This document shows positions 50,882 through 60,276 of a DNA stretch of 64,000 bases, piece by piece. Under the pieces are notes generated by a model. It was not told the DNA's origin, did not search any database, and saw only the letters and a list, made by a program, of their open reading frames with translations. This stretch comes from Marinomonas aquiplantarum (GTDB lineage Bacteria > Pseudomonadota > Gammaproteobacteria > Pseudomonadales > Marinomonadaceae), in NCBI RefSeq assembly GCF_003314975.1, contig NZ_QNRF01000004.1, forward strand, positions 310,001 through 374,000. Direction: 5' to 3'. The position numbers were made by a program, and so were the translations under genes. Every line of letters starts with the position of its first letter. Position 1 is the stretch's first letter.

Positions 50882-51133
50882 ATGCTATATCCAATTTTAG
50901 TGGAGCATTATGTTTGGTTTGGCTTATTGCTTTTACTGGTCACTTGGTTTACCCGAAGAGATAAGCCTGAAACGCGCAGCAATTATTTGTATGGCTATGG
51001 CATGATCGTGGTTTTGGGGTTTTTATTAGCCCTAGATTGGGTCGCAGGCATAATGTTTGGCTTGCTGGTGTTGGAAGTCGGTCGAATATTCAAAGCTTGG
51101 TTGGATCGTAAGGCGAACCAATTGAAAAAATAG
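50882..51133 (+). CDS. Small hydrophobic membrane protein, unknown function
   Basis: An 83-residue protein with two or three hydrophobic segments (about 10-24 and 36-66), an RRDKPETRS cytoplasmic loop and a basic tail (KAWLDRKANQLKK). AGGGGA lies 5 bases upstream of the ATG and a terminator follows. I do not recognise a family. It is divergent from the RetS-like gene (56 bp) and convergent with purD. Coding is supported by the start signals, terminator and consistent membrane character. Confidence 0.75.
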   Translation: MLYPILVEHYVWFGLLLLLVTWFTRRDKPETRSNYLYGYGMIVVLGFLLALDWVAGIMFGLLVLEVGRIFKAWLDRKANQLKK

Positions 51134-51148
51134 CCCGCTCTGAAAATC

Positions 51149-51178
51149 AAAAAAAGGCTTCATAAGAAGCCTTTTTTT
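51149..51178. terminator. Bidirectional terminator between the small membrane gene and purD
   Basis: GGCTTC/GAAGCC stem with an ATAA loop, flanked by seven A on the left and seven T on the right. It serves the plus-strand small gene and the minus-strand purD transcript. Confidence 0.9.
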
Positions 51179-51220
51179 ATAGTCTTTGACCTTAGTTGAG
51201 CCCTGTTAACCGGTTCAGGC

Positions 51221-52507
51221 TTACTTTTGCTCGCGAGCAATGGCTCTGTGACCAATGTCAGTACGGAAATAGACCTTGTCCCATGACAGGGTGTTTACCA
51301 CATCATAAGCGCCAGCTTGCGCTTCTGCTACTGTGTCGCCTAATGACACTGCGCATAATACGCGTCCGCCATTGGTTACCACATCACCATCTTTCAAGGC
51401 TGTACCCGCTTGGAAGACTTTTTGATGAGCAGGAAGAGCCGTGTTTAAGCCTGAGATGACATCGCCTTTAGCGTAATCAGCAGGATAACCGCCAGCGGCC
51501 AATACCACTCCTAAGCTCGCGCGAGGATCCCAGTCTGCTTGAACTGTGTCCAGTTTACCTGCAATAGCAGATAAGCACATTTGAGCCAAATCAGAACGCA
51601 GACGCATCATAATAGGTTGCGTTTCAGGGTCACCAAAGCGGCAGTTGTATTCCAGTACTTTAGGTGTACCGTCGGGCGCGACCATCACACCTGCGTATAA
51701 GAAACCACGGTAGCGATTGCCTTCTGCATTCATGCCTTTTACCGTCGGCATAATCACTTCATTCATAATGCGATCGTGAATTTCAGGTGTGACGACAGGA
51801 GCTGGTGAGTAAGCACCCATGCCGCCAGTGTTTGGTCCTTTATCGCCATTATCACGAGCTTTGTGATCTTGGCTGGTGGCCATTGGCAAAACGGTTTCGC
51901 CATCGACCATGCAGATGAAGCTGGCTTCTTCGCCAACCAAAAACTCTTCAATGACGACACGGTTACCGGCATCACCAAACGCATTGCCTTGTAGCATGTC
52001 TTCCACTGCAGCAATGGCTTCGGCTTCAGTTTCTGCCAAGATCACACCTTTACCTGCTGCCAAGCCGTCTGCTTTGACAACGATAGGGGCACCTTGCTCC
52101 TTGATGTAAGCCACGGCAGGGGCGATTTCGGTAAAGTTACCGTACGCCGCGGTTGGTATTTTGTGGCGTGCGAGGAAGTCTTTGGTGAAAGCCTTAGAGC
52201 CTTCTAGTTGAGCGGCACCTTGAGTTGGGCCAAAGATAGCCAAGCCTTCTTTCTCAAACGCATCGACCACACCAATCACCAATGGCGCTTCCGGGCCGAC
52301 AATGGTGAGGTCAATGTTTTGCTGTTTTGCAAAAGTGACTAAACCATCAATATCGGTTACCCCAATATCAACATTCTCAACCTTGTTTTCTGTTGCTGTG
52401 CCTGCGTTTCCAGGGGCAACAAAGATTTTTTCAACTTGGGTGGATTCCGCTGTTTTCCATGCCAAGGCATGTTCACGACCACCGTTACCAATAATAAGCA
52501 CTTTCAT
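51221..52507 (-). CDS. purD: Phosphoribosylamine-glycine ligase
   Basis: A 428-residue GAR synthetase of the ATP-grasp class. The N-terminus MKVLIIGNGGREHALAWK, the ATP-binding VVKADGLAAGKGVI, EEASFICMVDG and the conserved FGDPETQPIMMRL are present. It joins 5-phosphoribosylamine and glycine in purine synthesis. It lies 63 bp after purH, with an intercistronic hairpin between them. Confidence 0.97.
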   Translation of the reverse strand: MKVLIIGNGGREHALAWKTAESTQVEKIFVAPGNAGTATENKVENVDIGVTDIDGLVTFAKQQNIDLTIVGPEAPLVIGVVDAFEKEGLAIFGPTQGAAQLEGSKAFTKDFLARHKIPTAAYGNFTEIAPAVAYIKEQGAPIVVKADGLAAGKGVILAETEAEAIAAVEDMLQGNAFGDAGNRVVIEEFLVGEEASFICMVDGETVLPMATSQDHKARDNGDKGPNTGGMGAYSPAPVVTPEIHDRIMNEVIMPTVKGMNAEGNRYRGFLYAGVMVAPDGTPKVLEYNCRFGDPETQPIMMRLRSDLAQMCLSAIAGKLDTVQADWDPRASLGVVLAAGGYPADYAKGDVISGLNTALPAHQKVFQAGTALKDGDVVTNGGRVLCAVSLGDTVAEAQAGAYDVVNTLSWDKVYFRTDIGHRAIAREQK

Positions 52508-52528
52508 AGTCTAATCCTTCATCATTAA

Positions 52529-52554
52529 GGCGCTGTAGAAGGGGGTACAGCGCC
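52529..52554 (-). repeat. Intercistronic hairpin between purH and purD
   Basis: Perfect 9-bp arms GGCGCTGTA/TACAGCGCC with an 8-base loop in the purH-purD gap. No T-tract follows on the minus strand, so it probably marks mRNA processing or stability rather than termination. Confidence 0.5.
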
Positions 52555-52570
52555 AATCAATGGAAACCTC

Positions 52571-54151
52571 TTAGTGGCGGAAGTGGCGCATGCCAGTGAA
52601 GACCATTGCCATACCAGCTTCATCAGCCGCCGCAATAACTTCTTCGTCACGCATAGAGCCGCCAGGTTGAATAACGGCTGTGATCCCAGCTTGAGCGGCC
52701 GCATCAATACCATCACGGAATGGGAAGAAAGCATCTGATGCCATAACGGAACCTTCGACTTGAAGGTTCTCATCAGCCGCTTTAATACCAGCGATTTTCG
52801 CACTGTAAACACGGCTCATTTGACCAGCACCCACACCGATCGTCTGACCGGCTTTCGCGTAAACAATGGCATTGGATTTAACGAATTTAGCGACTTTCCA
52901 AGCGAACAATAGGTCGTTTAACTCTTCCGCAGAAGGCTGGCGTTTAGAGACTACTTTTAAGTCGTCCAATGTAATAGCGCCGTCGTCACGATCTTGTACT
53001 AATAAGCCACCGTTGACGCGTTTGTAATCCATCGCCGGGATTCGCTCTTGTGACCATTGGCCGCATTCTAGCAAACGTACGTTTTGTTTGGCTGACACAA
53101 TGTCTGCCGCCGCTTGGCTAACGCTAGGCGCAATGATGACTTCAACGAATTGGCGATCAATAATGGCCTGTGCCGTTTCTGCATCCAATTCTTGGTTGAA
53201 AGCAATGATGCCACCAAAAGCCGATGTTGGGTCGGTTTGGAACGCCAAATCGTAAGCTTCAAGTTGGCTAGCTGCTGTCGCTACACCGCAAGGGTTGGCG
53301 TGCTTAACAATAACGCAAGCTGGTTCTTGGAAGCTTTTAACACATTCTAGTGCCGCATCGGTATCAGCAATGTTGTTGTAAGACAGAGCCTTACCTTGCA
53401 GCTGTTTTGCTGTGCTAATAGACGCTTCTTGTGGGTTGGCTTCCACGTAGAATGCCGCTTTTTGGTGTGGGTTTTCGCCGTAACGCATTTCTTCTTGCTT
53501 GTTGAATTGCAAGTTGAAGGTACGGGCGAAGTCTTCACTGCCGCCGTCTACTTTTTTGCCTAGGAAATTGGCAATGGCACCGTCGTAATGTGAGGTGTGT
53601 TCGAACGCTTTTACCGCAAGGTCAAAACGTTGTTCATAGCTAAGGCCACCCTCAGTGTTTAGAGATTCCAAAATAGCAGAGTAGCTATCAGGAGAGACAA
53701 CAATCGCCACATCTTTATGGTTTTTTGCTGCCGAGCGAACCATGGTCGGACCACCGATATCAATGTTTTCAATGGCCATAGGTAGATCGCAGTCTGGACG
53801 TTCAATGGTCGCTTCGAATGGGTATAAATTGACCACAACCATGTCGATTTCATTGATGCCGTGTTGTTTCATGATGTCTCCATCGATGTCGCGACGACCA
53901 AGAATACCGCCGTGTACTTTCGGGTGCAGTGTTTTAACGCGGCCATCCATCATTTCAGGGAAGCCAGTGTAATCGGACACTTCAATGGCTGCGACTTGGT
54001 TGTCTAGTAATAGACGGTAAGTACCACCTGTAGAAAGGATTTCAACGCCTTGAGCGGTCAGTTCGCGGGCGAATTCGACAATGCCTGTTTTGTCGGAAAC
54101 ACTGATTAACGCTCGTTTGATTGGAGTCACTGTTTTTTGATTTGCCATCAT
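52571..54151 (-). CDS. purH: Bifunctional AICAR transformylase/IMP cyclohydrolase
   Basis: A 526-residue PurH. The N-terminal MGS-like IMP cyclohydrolase domain (about 10-145: [44 protein letters not shown]) and C-terminal AICAR formyltransferase domain (about 205-526: [34 protein letters not shown]) are complete. It catalyses the last two steps to IMP. It is downstream of fis, separated by a terminator. Confidence 0.97.
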   Translation of the reverse strand: MMANQKTVTPIKRALISVSDKTGIVEFARELTAQGVEILSTGGTYRLLLDNQVAAIEVSDYTGFPEMMDGRVKTLHPKVHGGILGRRDIDGDIMKQHGINEIDMVVVNLYPFEATIERPDCDLPMAIENIDIGGPTMVRSAAKNHKDVAIVVSPDSYSAILESLNTEGGLSYEQRFDLAVKAFEHTSHYDGAIANFLGKKVDGGSEDFARTFNLQFNKQEEMRYGENPHQKAAFYVEANPQEASISTAKQLQGKALSYNNIADTDAALECVKSFQEPACVIVKHANPCGVATAASQLEAYDLAFQTDPTSAFGGIIAFNQELDAETAQAIIDRQFVEVIIAPSVSQAAADIVSAKQNVRLLECGQWSQERIPAMDYKRVNGGLLVQDRDDGAITLDDLKVVSKRQPSAEELNDLLFAWKVAKFVKSNAIVYAKAGQTIGVGAGQMSRVYSAKIAGIKAADENLQVEGSVMASDAFFPFRDGIDAAAQAGITAVIQPGGSMRDEEVIAAADEAGMAMVFTGMRHFRH

Positions 54152-54195
54152 GGTTCTCGCAATGTAGTTAACATTAAATAAACAAGGGGAAGAAA

Positions 54196-54222
54196 CAAAA
54201 AAAGGGCGAACCCGCCCTTTTT
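54196..54222 (-). terminator. Rho-independent terminator after fis
   Basis: AAAGGGCG/CGCCCTTT stem with a 4-base loop. Read on the minus strand it is followed by a run of seven T. It lies 9 bases after the fis stop codon and ends the dusB-fis transcript before purH. Confidence 0.9.
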
Positions 54223-54230
54223 AGTAATGC

Positions 54231-54542
54231 TTATAGCATGCCGTATTGTTTTAGCTTCTTGCGAAGCGTGCCTCGGTTTAAGCCAAGGAGTGTGGATGCT
54301 TTAGTTTGATTGTCTTTCGTGTAATTCATTACCGATTCAAGAAGAGGCGCCTCAACCTCTGCTAATACTAATTGGTATAAATCAGTAACCGGCTGCCCAT
54401 CTAAATGAGCGAAATAATTTTGTAGTGCTTTCTCAACATTGTCACGAAGGGTTTGTGACTGCTCAGAAGAAGCGGCTTGAAACGTATGTGTTTGAGTTTG
54501 TTCTACCACAGAATGACCTTCTATTTTTTTAAAGCTAACCAT
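54231..54542 (-). CDS. fis: DNA-binding protein Fis
   Basis: A 103-residue Fis (E. coli 98). The C-terminal helix-turn-helix [20 protein letters not shown] and the central dimer helices ([20 protein letters not shown]) match the family. It is a nucleoid-associated regulator of rRNA and growth-phase genes. It is encoded after dusB as in other gammaproteobacteria and ended by a terminator. Confidence 0.96.
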   Translation of the reverse strand: MVSFKKIEGHSVVEQTQTHTFQAASSEQSQTLRDNVEKALQNYFAHLDGQPVTDLYQLVLAEVEAPLLESVMNYTKDNQTKASTLLGLNRGTLRKKLKQYGML

Positions 54543-54613
54543 TTAACAATGGCACTGGTGATTAAACGACACACCGTTTAAACATCAATGCATTCGGTAC
54601 CAAAATTGTTCGT

Positions 54614-55582
54614 CTACTGACGAGCAAAGAATTCTTCTAACTGATCGAGCTGTTCTTGCGTATTATCAATACGATTGAACACGCTGCGAAACTGAGTGTT
54701 ATCTGCTAACGTTTGCAGATACCAACCAACATGCTTGCGAGCAATACGTACACCAAGATAGTCACCATAAAACTGATGCAAATTATGTACGTGCTTGATA
54801 ACCAATGCTTTCACCTCTGCAAGAGAGGGTGGATCTAACAATTCATTGGTCTGTAAATAGTGATTAATCTCATTGAAAATCCAAGGTTTCCCTTGGGCGG
54901 CACGGCCAATCATAATGCCATCCGCTTGAGTATAGTCCTTCACAAATTTAGCGGTTTTCGCGTCCTTTATGTCACCGTTGGCGAACACAGGGATTTGAAT
55001 AGCCTGCTTTACTTCTGCAATGGTGTCGTACTCGGCGTTGCCTTGAAATTTGCATTCTCGGGTGCGGCCATGAATGGCGAGCGCTTGAATGCCAATGTCT
55101 TCTGCCATCTTGGCAATGGTCATGGCGTTTTTCTGCTCTTGACTCCAGCCCGTGCGAATTTTAAGGGTGACAGGCACCGACACACTATTTACAACCGTTT
55201 CCAGTATATCGCGAACCAGACTTTCATCTTTCAATAGAGCTGAACCTGCGGCTTTATTACAAACCTTTTTGGCAGGACAACCCATGTTGATGTCGATGAT
55301 CTGAGCCCCTAAGGCCACATTTTGACGAGCGGCTTCGGCCATCATTTGAGGGTCACCGCCGGCAATTTGAACGGATCTAGGGGACACTTCATGGTCGTGA
55401 ACCAAACGATGACGACTTTTGGTGGAGTTCCACAACCTGACATCCGAGGTGACCATCTCGGAAACGACTAGGCCCGCACCTTGGTCATGACAAAGGCGAC
55501 GAAAAGGCAAATCGGTTACACCAGCCATAGGGGCCAGAATAACGGGCTTTTCAACGCAATATGGGCCAATAGCAAATGCCAT
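54614..55582 (-). CDS. dusB: tRNA-dihydrouridine synthase B
   Basis: A 322-residue flavoenzyme. APMAGVTDLPFRRLC, the catalytic-Cys loop NMGCPAKKVCNKAAGSALL, IHGRTRECKFQG and FANGDIKD/MIGRAAQGKPW FMN-phosphate motifs are all present. It reduces uridine in tRNA D-loops. It leads the dusB-fis operon, which is widely conserved. The 166-bp upstream gap should hold the operon promoter. Confidence 0.96.
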   Translation of the reverse strand: MAFAIGPYCVEKPVILAPMAGVTDLPFRRLCHDQGAGLVVSEMVTSDVRLWNSTKSRHRLVHDHEVSPRSVQIAGGDPQMMAEAARQNVALGAQIIDINMGCPAKKVCNKAAGSALLKDESLVRDILETVVNSVSVPVTLKIRTGWSQEQKNAMTIAKMAEDIGIQALAIHGRTRECKFQGNAEYDTIAEVKQAIQIPVFANGDIKDAKTAKFVKDYTQADGIMIGRAAQGKPWIFNEINHYLQTNELLDPPSLAEVKALVIKHVHNLHQFYGDYLGVRIARKHVGWYLQTLADNTQFRSVFNRIDNTQEQLDQLEEFFARQ

Positions 55583-55748
55583 GATGTTCCTGAATACTGG
55601 ATTGAATGTTAAAGATCTTCGACTGTGTCGAGCGGGCGTGAATAATACCTAGGCATTTTGTATTTTTGAAGTCTTGACAGGCGAAAAATTGGCTATTTTT
55701 TGTGCTTTTTTTGATCCTGTTGGCAAACTTCTTCAGAAATGCCCTGTT

Positions 55749-57158
55749 TTAGTAAGAACGCGTCTCCGCCGGGAAGGCTTTTAACTCATGAGTAACGGCT
55801 CGAGCGCCAGGGTCTTGTATTGGAATCACTAAGTGAATCGGTGTGTTTGGTGGCATGAAGGTAATGTCGAGGAAATCCTTATGCAGATAGGCACTGGGCG
55901 AAAACAAGCGTGCGGCAACCGGTTTACCATTCAAATCATAGAACTCTAGAGCGATTTTGGGCATAGGCTGAGAAAATGCGCTGTTATTGGTAATGATGGC
56001 ATTGACCATTAAGGCATTCGGAATGTCAGGGTGGCTCTGGATGCGCACATGTTGAATGGAAATTGCACTGACATCATCAAACCTTGGAAGTGTGCAACCA
56101 GTATAAGAGCACAACATACGGTACAGGCCGCGAAAATGAGAAGAGCGGCTGCCCTCATCAAAATAATGGTTTGCGACTTGTCCAACTAAAATCCCTACGC
56201 CAACTAACATAGCCATAAACCACAGCCAAGGGTGTGAGCGTTTGACGGGTTTGCTGGGAGAGGATTCATCTAGCAAAGGGGCAAGACTTTGCTGTGCTGA
56301 CAATTGCTCTAAAAAGCTGTGCTGATGACCTGCTTCTGAAGGACGAGTTTGCTCCGCAGCGGTTTGCGCTAAGGTATGCAAGGCCGTCATGTAATCGGGC
56401 TCAGGGCTTGGCGCAATCTTGTCTTTGGCTTTGGAAGCCGTGCTTTGAGCCGCTGTCGCCTTGATAGTGGCATTAGCGGAGAGACGGTCTGTGCCTTGTT
56501 GTGCCGGTTTGTTGCTCGTCGCTGTTTGGGTATTCGCTTTGGTCGCAAATCGCTCCTCAGTGTTAGGTCGAGAAGGATTGGTGCGTATTTGTGGTTGGCT
56601 GTCAGTGCGCTGTGATTTTGCTTGCAGTGCCGCTTCGACTTCCGCCAGTTCCACTTCCCAAGGGGCTAATTCATCGCTTGATTGGGTGGCCGGCGTCTGA
56701 GGAGCTTGGCGACTCGGCTGGAAGTTGTATGCGTCTTCCTCTTCCATCTTAGGGTTGTCATGGTTGTGATCCATGTCCTGCTGGCTGGCAGGCTGTAAAT
56801 CCTCGTCGGTGAACAAGGTGTGCAACCAATCTGGATTAACGATGTCGTCAGCGGGGGCTAAACGGTTGTCTGCGTGCAAGTCTTCTCTTAATGAATCGGA
56901 TGACGGAGCAATGCTCGTGTCAAATGGCGTCTCTTGAGGTGTGGACTTAGGCGTTGGCGCTTTGGCCGGTGTTTTAGGTTGAGCATCAGAAGAGGGGGCT
57001 GCTGTGTGTTTAGGGCTATTAGCCACCGCCTTAGCGGCATCAAATATATGGAAACATTGGCCACAACGTACCTTGCCCTTGGCCATACTCAATACTTCGT
57101 CACTGACACGAAATGCCGTTGAACATTTAGGGCAGCGAGTGGTTAAGCTATTGGCCAT
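55749..57158 (-). CDS. Zinc-ribbon, DUF3426 membrane protein
   Basis: A 469-residue protein with an MJ0042-type zinc ribbon at the N-terminus (two CxxC pairs: CPKC and CGQC, residues about 9-38). A long low-complexity Pro/Ala/Ser/Gln-rich linker (about 45-300) leads to one TM segment (about 308-328) and a C-terminal DUF3426 domain (IQHVRIQSHPDIPNALMVNA region) with two Cys in LCSYTGCTLP. Its place between prmA and dusB is conserved in gammaproteobacteria. The function is unknown; cytoplasmic zinc ribbon with an extracytoplasmic C-terminus is the predicted topology. Confidence 0.85.
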   Translation of the reverse strand: MANSLTTRCPKCSTAFRVSDEVLSMAKGKVRCGQCFHIFDAAKAVANSPKHTAAPSSDAQPKTPAKAPTPKSTPQETPFDTSIAPSSDSLREDLHADNRLAPADDIVNPDWLHTLFTDEDLQPASQQDMDHNHDNPKMEEEDAYNFQPSRQAPQTPATQSSDELAPWEVELAEVEAALQAKSQRTDSQPQIRTNPSRPNTEERFATKANTQTATSNKPAQQGTDRLSANATIKATAAQSTASKAKDKIAPSPEPDYMTALHTLAQTAAEQTRPSEAGHQHSFLEQLSAQQSLAPLLDESSPSKPVKRSHPWLWFMAMLVGVGILVGQVANHYFDEGSRSSHFRGLYRMLCSYTGCTLPRFDDVSAISIQHVRIQSHPDIPNALMVNAIITNNSAFSQPMPKIALEFYDLNGKPVAARLFSPSAYLHKDFLDITFMPPNTPIHLVIPIQDPGARAVTHELKAFPAETRSY

Positions 57159-57202
57159 GGGCGTGTTTCTTCCTTAATCTAAAACAAATGACGGATGGTG
57201 TT

Positions 57203-58093
57203 TTACGCGTGCTTTGTGCCGACAATGCGAACCCATTCATCGCATTCTGTGACGTTCTCAATGGTAAACCAATCTTGATAGGCGTAAATCACTTCTTGCG
57301 CTTGGTTTGCTAGGATGCCAGACAAAGCCAGCTGGCCTCCGGTTTTAACCAGTGCTGCAATGGTTGGCGCCAGCTCAGCAAGCGGGCCAGCCAAAATATT
57401 AGCGACCACTATGTCAGCCTGCAAATCGGATTCATAAGGTGGCAGTTTGACTTCCAAGCGGCTAGGATCAATGTCATTGCGCGAAGCGTTTTCTTGGGTG
57501 GCTTGTACGGCTTGTGGGTCGATGTCGATGCCCACCATATTGCTTGCACCAAGTAATAAACCGGCAATGCCTAGAATGCCTGAACCACAACCATAATCTA
57601 TGATGGTTTTGTCTTGGCAATCAATACTGTCTAACCATTTTAGACACAGTGCTGTCGTTGGGTGAGTGCCGGTACCAAATGCCAAACCTGGGTCTAGCAT
57701 CAAGTTGACCGCATTTGGATCTGGTACATCGCGCCAGCTTGGGCAAACCCATAAGCGTTCACCAAATTGAATCGGATGGTAATTGTCCATCCACTCTCTT
57801 TCCCAATCTTTGTCTTCAAGAATTTCGATTTTCAGGTCAATGTCGGCTTCACCAATGGATTCAGCTTTATGCTCTAGTACTGGGCGAATCTCGTCGATTT
57901 TGGCTTCCGCTTCAAATAAGCCGGTTACCTTGGTGTTCTTCCACATTGGGGTCGTGTTGAGTTCTGGCTCATAAATCGGGTCGTCATGGATGTCTTCAAA
58001 AGTAACCACCATGGCGCCACACTCTAATAGAGTATCTTCGAAAGCAGGAACGTGGTCTGGAGTCGTGTGAATACGTATTTGCAACCAAGGCAT
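57203..58093 (-). CDS. prmA: Ribosomal protein L11 methyltransferase
   Basis: A 296-residue PrmA. An N-terminal L11-recognition domain (MPWLQIRIHTTPDHVPAFED) precedes the SAM-binding fold with IDYGCGSGILGIAGLLLGA, GIDIDPQAVQAT, VVANILAGPLAELAP and LSGILANQ. LAFGTGTHPTT is the typical PrmA substrate loop. It trimethylates L11. It lies downstream of accC after a 117-bp gap with a strong hairpin. Confidence 0.96.
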   Translation of the reverse strand: MPWLQIRIHTTPDHVPAFEDTLLECGAMVVTFEDIHDDPIYEPELNTTPMWKNTKVTGLFEAEAKIDEIRPVLEHKAESIGEADIDLKIEILEDKDWEREWMDNYHPIQFGERLWVCPSWRDVPDPNAVNLMLDPGLAFGTGTHPTTALCLKWLDSIDCQDKTIIDYGCGSGILGIAGLLLGASNMVGIDIDPQAVQATQENASRNDIDPSRLEVKLPPYESDLQADIVVANILAGPLAELAPTIAALVKTGGQLALSGILANQAQEVIYAYQDWFTIENVTECDEWVRIVGTKHA

Positions 58094-58164
58094 AAAAGAT
58101 GTCCAACAATGAATAAACAGGAATAGAATAACGAAGCTTGATGCATGAGGCGAGAGGAAAATGA

Positions 58165-58199
58165 CAGAGTCTGGCGAATATTTTATTCACCAGACTCTG
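58165..58199 (-). terminator. Strong hairpin between accC and prmA, terminator or attenuator
   Basis: Arms CAGAGTCTGG/CCAGACTCTG, then a one-base mismatch, then GAATA/TATTC around a 3-base loop: 15 pairs in all. It starts 12 bases after the accC stop. The minus-strand tail (TCATTTTCC) is only weakly T-rich, so partial termination or mRNA end protection is likely. Confidence 0.6.
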
Positions 58200-58210
58200 G
58201 GCGCGGATCA

Positions 58211-59551
58211 TTAAAGACCGAGCTTTTTCTCCAAATAATGGATATTTACGCCACCTTCGATGAAGTTAGCGTCATTGGCTAGGTCTTTCTGTAGCTCAAT
58301 GTTGGTTTTGATGCCGTCGATGAAGGTCTCATCTAATGCGCCAGAAAGGCGTTTTAGAGCGGCAGTACGATCCGCTGCATGACAAATGATCTTAGCGATC
58401 ATGGAATCATACGTTGGTGGAACCGAGTAACCACTGTATAGATGAGAATCAACGCGAACACCCATGCCGCCTGGTGCATGGAAGTATTCCACTTTACCTG
58501 GGCTTGGCATGAAGGTTTTTGAATCTTCCGCATTGATACGAGACTCAACCGCGTGACCGTTCAGCTTGATGTCTTCTTGTTTCAAAGACAATGGCAAGCC
58601 GCTGGCGATGCGCAATTGCTCTTTCACAATGTCAACGCCGGTGACCATTTCGGTTACTGGGTGTTCTACCTGAACACGAGTGTTCATTTCAATGAAGTAG
58701 AAGTTGCCGTCTTCGTATAGGAACTCGAACGTACCTGCACCGCGGTAGTTGATCTTGATACAAGCGTCTACACAAGCTTTCAAACAAGCTTGGCGAGACG
58801 TTTCATCCAACATAGGCGCTGGCGCTTCTTCCAATACTTTTTGGTGACGACGTTGCAAAGAACAGTCACGATCGTATAGGTGAACGGCATTGCCTTGGCC
58901 GTCAGCCAAAACTTGTACTTCAACGTGACGTGGGTTGGTTAGGAATTTTTCCATGTAAACCGTGCTGTCGCCGAAGTAAGAGCCCGCTTCAGACTGAGTA
59001 ACGCTGATTGATTTTAGCAGGCTAGCTTCGTTATGAACGACACGCATACCACGACCACCACCACCGGCAGCCGCTTTTACAATCACTGGGAAACCAATTT
59101 CATTGGCAATGCGCAAACACTCATCAGGATCAGAAGGTACAGGACCATTTGAACCTGGTACGGTTGGCACGCCAGCTTCTTTCATGGCTTTAATCGCAGA
59201 AACTTTGTCCCCCATCAGGCGGATGGTTTCAGCTTTTGGACCGATGAAGGCAAAGCCTGAGTTTTCAACCTGCTCAGCAAAGTCCGCATTTTCCGCTAGG
59301 AAGCCGTAACCTGGGTGAATCGCAGAAGTATCTGTCAATTCAGCGGCACTGATAATAGCGGGAATGTTCAGGTAACTTTGAGCAGATGGGTTCGGACCAA
59401 TACAGATGGATTCATCTGCTAGGCGAACGTGTAATAAGTCACGGTCAATCTTTGAGTGAACCGCAACGGTTTTGATACCAAGTTCTTTACACGCACGTAG
59501 AATACGTAGCGCGATTTCGCCTCGGTTAGCAATCAATACCTTATCAAGCAT
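58211..59551 (-). CDS. accC: Acetyl-CoA carboxylase biotin carboxylase subunit
   Basis: A 446-residue biotin carboxylase (E. coli 449). [20 protein letters not shown], the ATP-grasp glycine loop [50 protein letters not shown] and the C-terminal SRINAED are complete. It carboxylates the biotin of AccB in the first step of fatty-acid synthesis. It follows accB by 21 bp. Confidence 0.97.
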   Translation of the reverse strand: MLDKVLIANRGEIALRILRACKELGIKTVAVHSKIDRDLLHVRLADESICIGPNPSAQSYLNIPAIISAAELTDTSAIHPGYGFLAENADFAEQVENSGFAFIGPKAETIRLMGDKVSAIKAMKEAGVPTVPGSNGPVPSDPDECLRIANEIGFPVIVKAAAGGGGRGMRVVHNEASLLKSISVTQSEAGSYFGDSTVYMEKFLTNPRHVEVQVLADGQGNAVHLYDRDCSLQRRHQKVLEEAPAPMLDETSRQACLKACVDACIKINYRGAGTFEFLYEDGNFYFIEMNTRVQVEHPVTEMVTGVDIVKEQLRIASGLPLSLKQEDIKLNGHAVESRINAEDSKTFMPSPGKVEYFHAPGGMGVRVDSHLYSGYSVPPTYDSMIAKIICHAADRTAALKRLSGALDETFIDGIKTNIELQKDLANDANFIEGGVNIHYLEKKLGL

Positions 59552-59572
59552 GATAAAACCTTTAATGTTGGG

Positions 59573-60016
59573 TTATACGATGGTAACTAGCGGTTGGTCG
59601 AATTCAACTGGCTCGCCGTCTTCAACTAGGATCGCGCCGATAGTACCTGCTTTATCCGCTTCGATTTGGTTCATCATTTTCATTGCTTCAACGATACAAA
59701 TGGTATCGCCAACGTTTACTTTCTGGCCAACTTCAATGAATGGCTTCGCACCAGGTGCAGAAGATTTGTAGTAAGTGCCGACCATTGGAGATTTAACAGT
59801 GTGACCTGTGATAGCAGCTGGTGCTTCAGCAACTGGCGCCGCCGCAGGAGCAGCTGGCGCTGGAGCAGCAACCGGTGCAGGAGCAGCAACAGAGGTAACA
59901 ACTTGTGCACCACCACGACTAATACGAACGGCTTCCTCGCCTTCCTTGATCTCGATTTCGTAGACGTTTGACTCTTCTAATAGTTCAATTAGTTTTTTAA
60001 TTTTACGAATATCCAT
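59573..60016 (-). CDS. accB: Biotin carboxyl carrier protein of acetyl-CoA carboxylase
   Basis: A 147-residue BCCP. An N-terminal dimer/association domain ([17 protein letters not shown]) and an Ala/Pro-rich mobile linker (about 45-70) lead to the biotinyl domain with the biotin-attachment lysine in [14 protein letters not shown]. It is the first gene of accB-accC. The 260-bp upstream region (60017-60276) carries no gene. In Pseudomonas aroQ sits here, but no such gene is present. Confidence 0.97.
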   Translation of the reverse strand: MDIRKIKKLIELLEESNVYEIEIKEGEEAVRISRGGAQVVTSVAAPAPVAAPAPAAPAAAPVAEAPAAITGHTVKSPMVGTYYKSSAPGAKPFIEVGQKVNVGDTICIVEAMKMMNQIEADKAGTIGAILVEDGEPVEFDQPLVTIV

Positions 60017-60276
60017 GGGTACTCTCTTCTGTCTGTATTAGTTTATCAGCGTAATTCTCGCTGATGGTTATAAATGCAATTACATTAAAAACGGCTTTAA
60101 ACAAAAAAACGTTGTCTAAAAATAGAAATGTTAAAGCTTGTAATTGAAGAGATTATCGTTAAAAAGCGGGATATTGTCCAGTTCTTCGGGGAAATATCAT
60201 AAAAAACTCAACTTTGATTGTTTTTTAATCTATTGTTAACCCTGCTCTCTTCGACAAAATCTTTTAAAGTAAAATT

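Noticed and set aside
54860..55237. 125-residue frame antisense to dusB
   Set aside because: The dusB protein is complete and conserved on the other strand; the antisense frame shows no domain or start signal.
55642..55680. Possible dusB-fis promoter (minus-strand TATTAT followed by a GC-rich discriminator)
   Set aside because: The discriminator is suggestive of growth-rate control, but no acceptable -35 lies at the right distance, so it was not listed as a promoter.
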